A stretch of 58,855 bases of DNA from an uncultured Lachnospiraceae bacterium (GTDB taxonomy: Bacteria; Bacillota; Clostridia; TANB77; CAG-508). Positions 51,398-58,855 of the stretch are shown here, one piece after another (the stretch's first letter is position 1; each line of letters opens with the position of its first letter). The stretch lies in assembly GCA_945917765.1 (NCBI GenBank), contig CAMEHU010000007.1:1-58855 (forward strand). The letters run 5' to 3'. Below the pieces are notes generated by a model. That model had not been told where the DNA came from. It worked only from the letters and a program-made list of their open reading frames with translations, and did not search any database. A program made the position numbers and the translations under genes.

Positions 51398-52351
51398 TTA
51401 ATTTTTGTTAGTAATCTCTTCTAAATCTAATAATTCTTGCCATCTTCTATCAACTTCTTTTTGGAATTCTTCAATCATCCATTCGTTACCAGGTAAGAAC
51501 ATGTGCTTAAATCTTCTTTGTGGTTTTAAGAATTCTTCAATTGGTTTTTTGTTAGCTGGTTTGTAATTTATATGATATTTTCCATCAATGATTTCATATA
51601 AAGGCCAGTAACATGTTTCAATAGCTAATTTATTAATTTCCATTAACATATCTGTTGGATATCCCCATCCTCTAGGACATGGAGTAAATACATTTAAAAA
51701 TGTAGGACCTTCTGTGTATATTGCTTTTTCAGCTTTTTCATATAAATCTTTAAAATTATTAACAGCAATTGATTGAGCAACATATGGCAAATGATGACCT
51801 GCCATAATTTGTGTTAAATCTTTTCTGTTTTGCATTTTTCCTGGAATTACCTTACCAGCTGGACTTGTTGTAGTATCAGCAAATCTAGGTGTTGCACTTG
51901 AACGTTGTATACCTGTGTTCATATATGCACCATTATCATAACATACATAAACCATGTCATGACCTCTTTCCATAGCACCTGATAAACTTTGAAGTCCTAT
52001 ATCATAAGTTCCACCATCTCCACCAAAAGTGATGAATTTAGTATGTTGATCTTCAGGTAATTTTCCTTGTTTCTTTAATGATTTATAAGCAGCCTCAACA
52101 CCAGAAGTATTTGCAGCAGCACATTCAAAGGCTGTATGTATGAAAGAATCTGTCCAAGATGTGTATGGATAGATGAAAGTTGAAACTTCCATACATCCTG
52201 TTGCACATGATATTACAGCATGGTCTTCATTTTTTAATGCTCTTAAAACAGTTCTTCCAACTATTGGAGCACCACAACCTGCACACATTCTATGTCCAGC
52301 TGTAAATCTAGCTGGTTTTGTAGCAATTATTTCTTTTAAGTTATATGCCAT
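51398..52351 (-). CDS. porB: 2-oxoacid:ferredoxin oxidoreductase, beta subunit
   Basis: TPP-binding subunit of the four-subunit (alpha, beta, gamma, delta) type enzyme. The 317 aa contain the cluster cysteines HRMCAGCGAP near 22, a further Cys in CATGCMEVS, and the TPP motif GDGGTYDIGLQSLSGAMERGH with N-G-A-Y-M-N-T-G near 130. GGAG and ATG (52351) fit; a longer frame from 52411 includes the REP-like repeat and is rejected. Pyruvate is the likely substrate, though 2-oxoisovalerate-type enzymes look similar. Last gene of porG-porD-porA-porB. Confidence 0.92.
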   Translation of the reverse strand: MAYNLKEIIATKPARFTAGHRMCAGCGAPIVGRTVLRALKNEDHAVISCATGCMEVSTFIYPYTSWTDSFIHTAFECAAANTSGVEAAYKSLKKQGKLPEDQHTKFITFGGDGGTYDIGLQSLSGAMERGHDMVYVCYDNGAYMNTGIQRSSATPRFADTTTSPAGKVIPGKMQNRKDLTQIMAGHHLPYVAQSIAVNNFKDLYEKAEKAIYTEGPTFLNVFTPCPRGWGYPTDMLMEINKLAIETCYWPLYEIIDGKYHINYKPANKKPIEEFLKPQRRFKHMFLPGNEWMIEEFQKEVDRRWQELLDLEEITNKN

Positions 52352-52370
52352 TTTTATAATCTCCTTTCGT

Positions 52371-52423
52371 TGCACAATTGGGGACGCGTCCCGGCTGTGC
52401 ATTTTGCACAACTGGGGACATAT
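52371..52423. repeat. REP-like repeat between porA and porB, GGGACGCGTCCC type
   Basis: TTGCACAATTGGGGACGCGT continuing to CCGGCTGTGCATTTTGCACA and GGGGACATATC, almost identical to 22943-22995 and in the same orientation. It sits in the 170-bp junction of porA and porB, starting 20 bases upstream of the porB ATG. Confidence 0.9.
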
Positions 52424-52521
52424 CTATAAGATTTTCTTAAAGTCCCGCATTATGTATTATTTTTCAATGTAAATATTTTCATATGTGTTATTTTTTCAAA
52501 TATCTTATTTTTCCAAATGCT

Positions 52522-53703
52522 TTATTTTCGTACACCTAAATATCTGTAAAAGTTATTTGTTCCACCATTATTTGCAATTTCTATTAAATCATTATAAACA
52601 CTTTCAATGTCATTAGAAGTAGTATCTCTACCACCAATACCATAAACATAATTTACAGTAGGAACTTGAACTTTATTTACAAACATAGCAGATGTAACAT
52701 CTTCAAATAAAGCACCACCAGCACCATTTAAAGAGTCAGCTTTGTCTAAAACTGCAACAGCTTTTACATTAGATAATGCTTTTGCAATTTCTTCAGTAGG
52801 GAAAGGTCTAAACATACGAATTTTTAGTAGACCAGCTTTAATTCCTTTTTTACGTAGTTGGTCAACAACAAATTTAGTTGTACCAGCAGTAGAGTTCATA
52901 CAAACTATTGCAATTTCAGCATCTTCTAATTTATATTCTTCAAAGAATGAATATTTTCTTCCAGTTAATTCTTCAAATTCTTTTGAAACTTCAGCTATAA
53001 CTTTTTTAGCATTTCTCATTGCTGTTGCTTGTTGATATTTATGCTCAAATAAATGAGCTTGTAAATCAAGTGGTCCAATTGCAATTGGTTCCTCTTTATT
53101 TAATAAATAATGCTCTGGTTTATATGTTCCAACAAATGCTTTTGCTTTATCATCTTCTAATAATTCAATATTTTCAATTGAGTGAGATGTAATAAAACCA
53201 TCTTGACATACCATTAAAGGTAGTAAAACATCTTTATGTTCAGCAATTCTGTGAGCCATTAATAAATTATCATAAGCTTCTTGATTATTTTCACTAAACA
53301 GCATAATCCATCCACTATCACGAACCCCCATTGCATCAGAATGATCATTGTGAATATTTAAAGGACCTGATACAGCACGGTTTACAAGTGATAGTACAAT
53401 AGGTAAACGTAAACTAGAAGCAATATATATTTGTTCCCACATGAATGATAAACCATTTGCTGATGTAGCAGTCATAGCTCTTGCTCCAGCAGCTTCAGCA
53501 CCAATACATGCAGTCATAGCACTATGTTCGCTTTCAACTGCAACAAATTCAGTATCAACTTGACCATTACTTACAAAAGTTGAAAAATATTGAGGTATTT
53601 CAGTTGATGGTGTAATAGGGAAGGCTGCAACAACATCAGGATTGATTTGTTTCATTGCTATAGCAGCAGCTTCATTACCACTTAAACGTTCTCTTATTCC
53701 CAT
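52522..53703 (-). CDS. porA: 2-oxoacid:ferredoxin oxidoreductase, alpha subunit
   Basis: Contains the pyrimidine-binding fold of TPP-dependent pyruvate:ferredoxin oxidoreductase. The 393 aa begin GIRERLSGNEAAAIAMKQINPDVVAAFPITPSTEIPQ, with ESEHSAMTACIGAEAAGARAMTATSANGLSFMWEQ near 57-91, and a C-terminal domain (about 255-380) with CMNSTAGTTKFVVDQLRKKGIKAGLLKIRMFRPFP and LDKADSLNGAGG. AGGAGAA precedes the ATG. The stop is followed by a REP-like repeat before porB; porD ends 3 bp upstream of its start. Confidence 0.94.
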   Translation of the reverse strand: MGIRERLSGNEAAAIAMKQINPDVVAAFPITPSTEIPQYFSTFVSNGQVDTEFVAVESEHSAMTACIGAEAAGARAMTATSANGLSFMWEQIYIASSLRLPIVLSLVNRAVSGPLNIHNDHSDAMGVRDSGWIMLFSENNQEAYDNLLMAHRIAEHKDVLLPLMVCQDGFITSHSIENIELLEDDKAKAFVGTYKPEHYLLNKEEPIAIGPLDLQAHLFEHKYQQATAMRNAKKVIAEVSKEFEELTGRKYSFFEEYKLEDAEIAIVCMNSTAGTTKFVVDQLRKKGIKAGLLKIRMFRPFPTEEIAKALSNVKAVAVLDKADSLNGAGGALFEDVTSAMFVNKVQVPTVNYVYGIGGRDTTSNDIESVYNDLIEIANNGGTNNFYRYLGVRK

Positions 53704-53706
53704 ATT

Positions 53707-54000
53707 CTAATTCTCCTCCTTCATTTCAATTGCATTAAATGGGCATACTCTTGCACATACACCGCATCCTTTACAATAATCATAATTAAAATCTTCTCTA
53801 TTTCCTTCACAATTTACAGGAATTGCATCATCAGGGCAAACAGGGAAGCACATACCACATTGTTTACATTTTTCACTAATAAACACTGGTTTAATACTTC
53901 TCCAATCACCAGTTTTAAACTCACGTGCATTTCCAGCTGTGTATATATTTCCACCTATAGTCAATTCGCTAGCTGGTGTATTTTTGTTTATCTCTGTCAT
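53707..54000 (-). CDS. porD: 2-oxoacid:ferredoxin oxidoreductase, delta (ferredoxin) subunit
   Basis: A 97 aa 2[4Fe-4S] subunit: C-K-Q-C-G-M-C-F-x2-C-P near residues 51-62 and C-K-G-C-G-V-C-A-x2-C-P near 79-90. It passes electrons to external ferredoxin. AAAGGAG fits the ATG at 54000 (MTEINKNT); the frame could be extended to 54153, but that would translate the REP-like repeat (PNCAIM...), so I reject it. It abuts porA, with 3 bp between. Confidence 0.93.
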   Translation of the reverse strand: MTEINKNTPASELTIGGNIYTAGNAREFKTGDWRSIKPVFISEKCKQCGMCFPVCPDDAIPVNCEGNREDFNYDYCKGCGVCARVCPFNAIEMKEEN

Positions 54001-54020
54001 TTTTAGTTCTCCTTTCATAA

Positions 54021-54073
54021 TTGCACAGTTGGGGACGCGTCCCTGTTGTGCATTTTGCACAATTTGGGACAGA
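54021..54073. repeat. REP-like repeat upstream of porD
   Basis: TTGCACAGTTGGGGACGCGT, then CCCTGTTGTGCATTTTGCAC and GGGACAGATC: same type as 52371 and 22943. Confidence 0.9.
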
Positions 54074-54128
54074 TCTACAATTAAATTGGCAATTAAATAA
54101 AAAATATATAAGATAACTATTATCAATT

Positions 54129-54186
54129 GGGAGATATGTCCCTGGTTGTGCAAATTGCACAGTAGGGACGCGTCCCCAATTGTGCT
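54129..54186. repeat. second REP-like repeat between porG and porD, inverted
   Basis: GGGAGATATGTCCCTGGTTG then TGCAAATTGCACAGTAGGGA and CGCGTCCCCAATTGTGC. It is the inverted form of the unit at 54021 and reaches the stop codon of porG. The two copies form a head-to-tail inverted pair. Confidence 0.9.
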
Positions 54187-54766
54187 AGTTAACTTTTTTT
54201 ACTTCGTTTAAAGCTATTTTCAAGGCATTCATGTTACCTTCAATAACTTCAGGTTTTTTAGCAAATTTATGTTTAAATGAACCTTCCATGTCATTTATTA
54301 ATTCTTCATCAGTCATAATTCCACTTACTTTAACAATTGCAGCAAGCATTGGCGTATTTGGAAAATATTTTCCCAAAGCTTCAATTGAAACTTTTCTTGC
54401 ATCAATTGTGTAAATGTTTCCATTATAATTCTTTAATTTTTGTTTTAAAATATCACCGTCTTTAGTTGTGTTAATGATAATTGCACCTGTGTCTTTTAGT
54501 CCGGATGTTACATCAACTGCATCTAGTAAAGTATCATCTACAACAACTACATAATCAGGTTCATAAATATTACTATGAATTGTGATAGGTGAGTTACTAA
54601 TACGGTTATAAGCTGTTATTGGAGCTCCCATTCTTTCTGGACCATATTCAGGAAATCCTTGAATAAATTTACCAGTATTGAAAGCTGCATCGGCAAGTAA
54701 AAGTGAAGCTGTTTTAGCACCTTGACCACCTCTGCCATGCCATCTGATTTCGATTAAATCTTCCAT
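54185..54766 (-). CDS. porG: 2-oxoacid:ferredoxin oxidoreductase, gamma subunit
   Basis: First gene of the por operon, 193 aa. It begins DLIEIRWHGRGGQGAKTASLLLADAAF with the family's GRGGQG loop at about residues 11-16, followed by the FPEYGPERMGAPI segment near 39-51 and NTPMLAAIVKVSG near 136. AAGGAGGTAATT lies before the ATG at 54766. The operon order porG-porD-porA-porB and its four subunits are typical of archaea and many Clostridia. Confidence 0.94.
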   Translation of the reverse strand: MEDLIEIRWHGRGGQGAKTASLLLADAAFNTGKFIQGFPEYGPERMGAPITAYNRISNSPITIHSNIYEPDYVVVVDDTLLDAVDVTSGLKDTGAIIINTTKDGDILKQKLKNYNGNIYTIDARKVSIEALGKYFPNTPMLAAIVKVSGIMTDEELINDMEGSFKHKFAKKPEVIEGNMNALKIALNEVKKVN

Positions 54767-54806
54767 ATGTATTAATTACCTCCTTGGTTTGAAATTTTAT
54801 GATTTT

Positions 54807-54835
54807 AGTATATGCTGAAATAGTTTTAATGTCAA
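54807..54835 (-). promoter_or_regulatory. por operon promoter
   Basis: On the minus strand TTGACA (54835-54830), 17-base spacer, TATACT (54812-54807). The gap 54836-55101 towards the next gene holds only AT-rich sequence, with a GGAACGGTC word near 54878 that resembles a decayed repeat. Confidence 0.75.
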
Positions 54836-55101
54836 GGGAGATTTTTTAGATTTGAAACTTATTTTTAGACTTTTTGGAACGGTCTTTTTAATCTTACTTT
54901 TGATAGTCATATAGCCGGTTTCTGTGTATTTATTTTTCATGCAGGCAATTTATAAAAAAATAAAAAGCTTTTCTCTATTTATAGTAAAAAAAGTAAAAAA
55001 ATCCAAATTTTCACAATTATCAATACCAAAAATTCATCATTATAAAAAATAAAAAATCACAAATAATAAAAATGAACAATTTTTTATGGAGGTATTTTAT
55101 T

Positions 55102-55494
55102 ATGAAAAATGATATAGATAAGAAAAAAAGGCAATTAGATAATTTGGAAAACTTGGTTGAAAATCATACAAGAACAGAAAGACATTTAGAACAGTATTCT
55201 GAAATTGGAAGTAAAGAAAATAAAGATAATGCAAGAGAAAAGCAGACTGTTAGAGAAAATCAAATTAATACTTTAAAGAATAAAATTGTAGGTGAAGATA
55301 ATCCAAATACAATAGATGAACAAATCAACAATATATCTGAAAATTTTAATAGAACACATAGATATATGGAAGAAAATTATGAAAATATACCTAAAGAAGA
55401 TTGGGATAATTTAAATAAAAAGCAAGATAATAGAATGGAACAAACTAAAAATTTACTAAATAATTTAGACTTTGGGGATAGTTCTAAAAATTAG
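55102..55494 (+). CDS. coiled-coil protein with internal duplication, unknown function
   Basis: A 130 aa highly charged, helical, soluble protein. It is made of two similar halves: N-H-T-R-T-E-R-H-L-E-Q-Y-x3-G (residues 20-35) recurs as N-F-N-R-T-H-R-Y-M-E-E-N-Y-E-N (about 81-95), each followed by a lysine- and asparagine-rich helix. The R-T-x-R-x-x-E-x-Y core is thus repeated. GGAGG precedes the ATG at 55102; the longer frame from 55072 is rejected because the site lies inside it. A terminator follows. No family is recognised. Confidence 0.75.
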   Translation: MKNDIDKKKRQLDNLENLVENHTRTERHLEQYSEIGSKENKDNAREKQTVRENQINTLKNKIVGEDNPNTIDEQINNISENFNRTHRYMEENYENIPKEDWDNLNKKQDNRMEQTKNLLNNLDFGDSSKN

Positions 55495-55538
55495 TTGTTT
55501 GATGTATGAACACGATTCTAAATATTTTTTTAATAAAT

Positions 55539-55571
55539 AAAGTAGCATTTTTAAACTAAAAATGCTACTTT
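55539..55571. terminator. bidirectional terminator
   Basis: AAAGTAGCATTTTT, loop AAACT, AAAAATGCTACTTT. It serves the 55102 gene and probably the convergent CAP-domain gene. Confidence 0.9.
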
Positions 55572-55616
55572 ACCAATTGATAAAGACCTAAGAAATATAG
55601 CAGTAATGATAAAAAA

Positions 55617-56387
55617 TTATTTTCCAATAAACATTTGTACATAAATCTTACCATATTTTGGGCTGGAAACAACAGCTAATCCTGTATAATTATAACTATT
55701 ATTTAAAATATTAGCTTTATGTCCAGGTGAATTCATCCAAGCAGTTACTGCTGCTGAATTACTTGAATTCCCAGCAATATTTTCACCAGCAGTTTTATAT
55801 GTAATTCCAAAATTTTTCATCATATTAAAAGGACTTCCATATGTTGGTGAATTATGGTCAAAATAATTGTTATTTACCAAATCTTGAGCTTTAATTCGCG
55901 CAACTCTTTGTAATTCTGAATCGACTTTTAATGCAGGAAGACCTGAATTTAATCGTTGCTTATTCACTAAATTAAAAGTTTCAAGTTCATCTGAAGTTAA
56001 ATCAGATGAAGCCGACGGAGAGCCTGTTCCAGCGTTGTTTCCTGAATTGGTAGATGTTCCAGAACTGTTTGGATAAATTGGCTTTATATATTTTTTGCTT
56101 ACTGCACCAACATAATCTCCTTCAACTTGAACTATATACCAATTTCCAACACCTGCGAAAACACGGATATATTGATTTTTGTTAACTGTTGCAACAACTG
56201 GATAAGCAGTTCCAGGACCACTTCTAACGTTAAGTGTTGTTGCAGTTACTAAACCTGTTGAAAAATCTAATTTATAGTAGTTTTGCATTCCAAAAGATTT
56301 AGTTCCAATAAATATGATTAATAATGTTATAACAATGATACTAAAAATTATAATTTTTTTCTTTGTGATTTTAAAGTTTTTTATCAT
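55617..56387 (-). CDS. secreted SH3b and CAP (SCP/PR1) domain protein
   Basis: A 256 aa extracytoplasmic protein. Residues about 9-32 are a signal anchor (IIIFSIIVITLLIIFIGTK). A bacterial SH3 domain follows (about 43-103: TLNVRSGPGTAYPVVATVNKN, W-Y-I-V, G-x-V), then a Ser/Asn/Gly-rich linker and a CAP domain (about 130-256) with LVNKQR, HNSP, AGENIAG and WMNSPGHKANILN, the usual YkwD-like motifs. Such proteins attach to the cell wall; their activity is unclear. The start at the ATG at 56387 is chosen over 56399 because GAAAGGA abuts the latter. It has a terminator shared with the 55102 gene. Confidence 0.9.
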   Translation of the reverse strand: MIKNFKITKKKIIIFSIIVITLLIIFIGTKSFGMQNYYKLDFSTGLVTATTLNVRSGPGTAYPVVATVNKNQYIRVFAGVGNWYIVQVEGDYVGAVSKKYIKPIYPNSSGTSTNSGNNAGTGSPSASSDLTSDELETFNLVNKQRLNSGLPALKVDSELQRVARIKAQDLVNNNYFDHNSPTYGSPFNMMKNFGITYKTAGENIAGNSSNSAAVTAWMNSPGHKANILNNSYNYTGLAVVSSPKYGKIYVQMFIGK

Positions 56388-56399
56388 TTTAAATCTCAT

Positions 56400-56747
56400 T
56401 CCTTTCTAAATTTGAATTGACCTAAGAAAAGTACAGATTTCAATATATCTTTATGGTATATATATATTAGTAAAATAAAAAAATATGTTAATTAGTTAAG
56501 TGATATTTTTTACAAATCTCCATCAAAGAGAAGAAAAATTTCAAATCATTTTAAAAGCTCAAAATAAAGAGCAAACCAATGAACTTAAAAAATGAGACAA
56601 AAAATACTGTTCCTAAAGTCTCAGATTTCTTTAAATAAAGCATTGAAAACTAAATTTAATATGTTATAATGAAATCAATTTAAAAGGTTTATAGGTAAAT
56701 CCAAACTAAAAAAATCTAAATATATTATGCAAGGAATGAAGTTAAAA
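56400..56747. other. intergenic stretch between divergent envelope genes
   Basis: About 350 AT-rich bases. It holds the promoter at 56643-56670 for the CapA-like gene, and a stem made by TGAGACAAAA... and ...AAAGTCTCA near 56592-56631. No gene is visible. Confidence 0.5.
56643..56670 (+). promoter_or_regulatory. promoter of the CapA-like gene
   Basis: TTGAAA at 56643-56648, 16-base spacer, TATAAT at 56665-56670. Confidence 0.65.
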
Positions 56748-58037
56748 ATGGAGAACAAGAGTAGAAAAAAGAAAAAACAAATTCAAATTAAATTGTGGAA
56801 ATTAGTTGCTTTTATAGCAATAATAATTGCAGGAATAGCTTTGCTTTCAAACAAAAATGATAAAAATGTTTTTGAAAAAATCTCAAACAAAAATAATAGC
56901 AATAGTGGTAATGGTAATCAAGAAGCAATTGTTGTAAATGTTCCAGAAGACCAATCAACATCAGTTTCATTAGTTATGGTAGGGGATAATTTAATACATA
57001 GTAGTGTGTATAAAGATGCACAACGATTAGCTGGTGGAAAAGGATATGATTTTAAACCTATAATTGAATATATTAAAGAAAAGGTTCAAAATTATGATTT
57101 AGCATATTATAATCAAGAAACTGTATTAGGTGGAACAGAACTTGGTGTTTCAGATTATCCAACTTTTAATTCACCACAAGAAGCAGGTGATGCCATGTTA
57201 GATGCTGGATTTAATATTGTAAGTTTGGCAACAAATCATACAATGGATAGAGGAGAAAAGGCAATTAAAGCATCTAATGAGTATTGGAAAAAACATGAAG
57301 ATGATGCTTTAGCTGTTGGAACTTATGATTCTGAAGATGAAAGAAATGAAATCATAATTAAAGAAAAAAATGGAATTAAATATGCAATGTTAAGTTATAC
57401 ATATGGAACAAATGGAATTAATGTTCCAGAAGGGAAAGAATATTTAGTGAACGTATGGCCTACAGATTTAAGTTTAAATGATCCAAGTAGAGATACAAAA
57501 TATCAAGAGTATAAAAAGCAAGTAGAAAAAGATATAAATTCTGTAAGAGATAAAGTAGATGTTTTAATGGTTGCAATGCATTGGGGAGTGGAATATACAC
57601 ATAATCCAACAGAATATCAAAAAGATTCTGCAAAATTTCTTGCTGACCATGATGTAGATATTGTAATTGGAGCACATCCACATGTTATTCAACCTGTTAC
57701 ATGGATTGATGATACACTAGTAATCTATTCATTAGGAAATTTTGTTTCAGCACAAATGCAAGACCAAAATTATAATAAAATGGTTGGATTAATGACATCA
57801 GTAAATATTACAAAAAATGTGAAAGATGGTAAAACTGATATTAAAATTGATAATGTAAAAAACGAATTAATTTTTACATATTATAATAAGGCTTCATGGA
57901 GTAATTTTAAAGTAATACCATTCAGTAATGAAAATATTGGAGAATATTTGCCTAACTACAAGAGCGTATATGAAACATACAAAAGTGTTGTTCAAAAATT
58001 AGATTCTGATATGGAAGTTGTTCCTGCGTATGAATAA
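56748..58037 (+). CDS. CapA-family protein (poly-gamma-glutamate synthesis type)
   Basis: A 429 aa membrane-anchored metallophosphatase-like protein. After a short basic N-terminus and one helix (about 19-35, ILVAFIAIIIAGIALL), a low-complexity N/S/G linker leads to the PGA_cap domain: SLVMVGDNLIHSS near 75, YNQETVLGG, SLATNHTMDRG near 165, MVAMHWGVEYTHNPTEYQ near 285, and GAHPHVIQPVTW near 315. These metal-binding motifs are the family signature. The substrate is not known; CapB/CapC are not in this window. Several in-frame ATGs are possible (56727, 56736, 56748); AAGGA sits 12 bases before the last. Confidence 0.88.
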   Translation: MENKSRKKKKQIQIKLWKLVAFIAIIIAGIALLSNKNDKNVFEKISNKNNSNSGNGNQEAIVVNVPEDQSTSVSLVMVGDNLIHSSVYKDAQRLAGGKGYDFKPIIEYIKEKVQNYDLAYYNQETVLGGTELGVSDYPTFNSPQEAGDAMLDAGFNIVSLATNHTMDRGEKAIKASNEYWKKHEDDALAVGTYDSEDERNEIIIKEKNGIKYAMLSYTYGTNGINVPEGKEYLVNVWPTDLSLNDPSRDTKYQEYKKQVEKDINSVRDKVDVLMVAMHWGVEYTHNPTEYQKDSAKFLADHDVDIVIGAHPHVIQPVTWIDDTLVIYSLGNFVSAQMQDQNYNKMVGLMTSVNITKNVKDGKTDIKIDNVKNELIFTYYNKASWSNFKVIPFSNENIGEYLPNYKSVYETYKSVVQKLDSDMEVVPAYE

Positions 58038-58059
58038 GTTTCTTTTCTTATTATAATAC

Positions 58060-58088
58060 TTGAAATTATGTAAAATTGATGATATAAT
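58060..58088 (+). promoter_or_regulatory. promoter of the 58141 gene
   Basis: TTGAAA at 58060-58065, 17-base spacer, TATAAT at 58083-58088. Confidence 0.75.
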
Positions 58089-58140
58089 ACTTGCTAACTC
58101 AGGATTATTTCTGAAATACTTATGAAAAGAGGCTGAATTT

Positions 58141-58650
58141 ATGGCTATGAGAAAAGAAGTGCAAAAAAAGCTAGAGAACACTCTGGATGAGGTTATTCAT
58201 TTGATGAAAATTTATAACCGGGAAGTTGGCGGATATACGTCAGATATAGTGAACAAACTAAAAACAATTAATAACTTATCAAGTATTAATGTATACTCAT
58301 TTAATAATATTGATGAAAATGATAGCATTAAGATAAAGATAAGTAAGACTTTGCTTGCTATGGGAATTTCCACTAAGCTACTAGCACATCAGTATATTAT
58401 TGAATTGGTGTCAATGGGAATTGAGGACATTAATTTAATAAAACCACTTAACAAAGTTGGATATGCTAAGCTATCAGAAAAATATGGTCGTTCTATAGTT
58501 GCAATAGATAAAGCCATAAAAAAATCAATTGAAGACAATATGACATATAAGAGTTTTGACATATGGGAGGAAATAACTGGTTATACAGATGATTTTCCAA
58601 CAGTTTCTCAGTTGATAACTAGTCTTATAGAACATTTTAAATATTGCTGA
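58141..58650 (+). CDS. stand-alone Spo0A_C-like DNA-binding protein
   Basis: A 169 aa protein. Residues about 69-135 resemble the C-terminal DNA-binding domain of Spo0A: LLAMGIS-x-KLLAHQYIIELVSMGI-x13-VGYAKLSEKYGRSIVAIDKAIKKSIE, compare the family pattern L-x-x-I-G-V-P-x-H-x-x-G-Y-x-Y-L-R-x-A-I and YP-x-I-A-K-x-Y-x-x-T-x-S-R-V-E-R-A-I-R-H-A-I-E. The receiver domain of Spo0A is absent; the N-terminal 60 residues are a short unknown region. The strong SRVERAIRHAI-type helix is only partly kept. AAGAGGCTG precedes the ATG. It has its own promoter and terminator. Assignment is by pattern and needs a profile search. Confidence 0.6.
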   Translation: MAMRKEVQKKLENTLDEVIHLMKIYNREVGGYTSDIVNKLKTINNLSSINVYSFNNIDENDSIKIKISKTLLAMGISTKLLAHQYIIELVSMGIEDINLIKPLNKVGYAKLSEKYGRSIVAIDKAIKKSIEDNMTYKSFDIWEEITGYTDDFPTVSQLITSLIEHFKYC

Positions 58651-58660
58651 TGTTCTAAAG

Positions 58661-58690
58661 AATGCTGCCGTAATTGGTGGCATTTTTTTT
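58661..58690 (+). terminator. Rho-independent terminator
   Basis: AATGCTGCC, loop, GGTGGCATT (two G-U pairs), TTTTTTT. The last 165 bases of the window are AT-rich and show no gene. Confidence 0.85.
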
Positions 58691-58855
58691 ATAATGATGA
58701 GTTTATAAAAAGTGAAATATTGTTTTATAAATTTATTAGATGGATTGATGTAATAAAAAGTGTAATTTATAAATTTTCAAACAGTGGTTTATAAATTTTC
58801 CATATGAGTTAAATTTTCTGGGGAAATAGTGAACATAAAAAATAGAATAAAATAA

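Noticed and set aside
53969-54160. Reading frames or an N-terminal extension of porD through the repeats
   Set aside because: The peptide (PNCAKC...GTRPQLC) is a translation of the REP-like sequence and recurs wherever the repeat is open; AAAGGAG marks the true start at 54000.

Overview
The window is a very AT-rich chromosomal segment of an anaerobic, fermentative low-GC Firmicute, most likely an uncultured gut-type Clostridia. The evidence is a proline T-box riboswitch, sigma-A type promoters, strong AGGAGG-type ribosome binding sites, GatCAB, HPF, RicT, a HydCBA-type [FeFe] hydrogenase, pyruvate formate-lyase, AdhE and a four-subunit 2-oxoacid:ferredoxin oxidoreductase. No respiratory genes are visible. 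Species cannot be named from sequence alone.

Layout. 1-54 is the 3' end of a group II intron, followed by tmRNA (minus strand). 0.7-6.6 kb holds a split transketolase, a pair of small related orphan proteins, a cysteine desulfurase and two half-size TauE/SafE permeases. 7.2-8.9 kb is an unfamiliar three-gene operon (ParB-like, GNAT, CX5R phosphatase-like). 9.0-10.2 kb is a broken TasA-like surface protein gene. 11.0-16.0 kb carries a lipid kinase followed by a six-gene membrane/polyamine cluster (two DUF4178, two DUF350, membrane-anchored SpeE, SpeD); this is my best candidate for an under-described system. 16.2-17.5 kb is rpsF-ssb-rpsR. 18-30 kb contains a patatin, pflA-pflB, an XRE regulator, T-box-proS and hydC-hydB-hydA. 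30-33 kb is adhE. 33-41 kb mixes orphan small genes with hslO, dtd, gatCAB and rpsT. 41-50.5 kb has a GNAT/M23 pair, hpf, an S4-domain protein, a PhoB/PhoR-like two-component pair, lepB, holB, ricT and a ferredoxin. 50.6-54.8 kb has a WG-repeat protein and the por operon. The end holds a coiled-coil protein, a CAP-domain secreted protein, a CapA-like protein and a stand-alone Spo0A_C-like protein.

Together the metabolic genes describe sugar fermentation through pyruvate. Pyruvate is split by PflB (formate) or by Por (reduced ferredoxin); ferredoxin and NADH are re-oxidised by the HydABC-type hydrogenase; acetyl-CoA is reduced to ethanol by AdhE.

Three layers cut across the genes. First, a family of short palindromic REP-like repeats sharing a GGGAC head lies in the junctions of co-transcribed genes in five operons (tkt, pfl, hyd, gat, por). 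Second, a longer inverted-repeat element at 40.6 kb has partial copies at 43.5 and 51.3 kb. Third, many small orphan genes with less AT-biased codon use sit between housekeeping genes, most with a near-consensus promoter and their own terminator.

All calls are made by eye from sequence; no database search was run.
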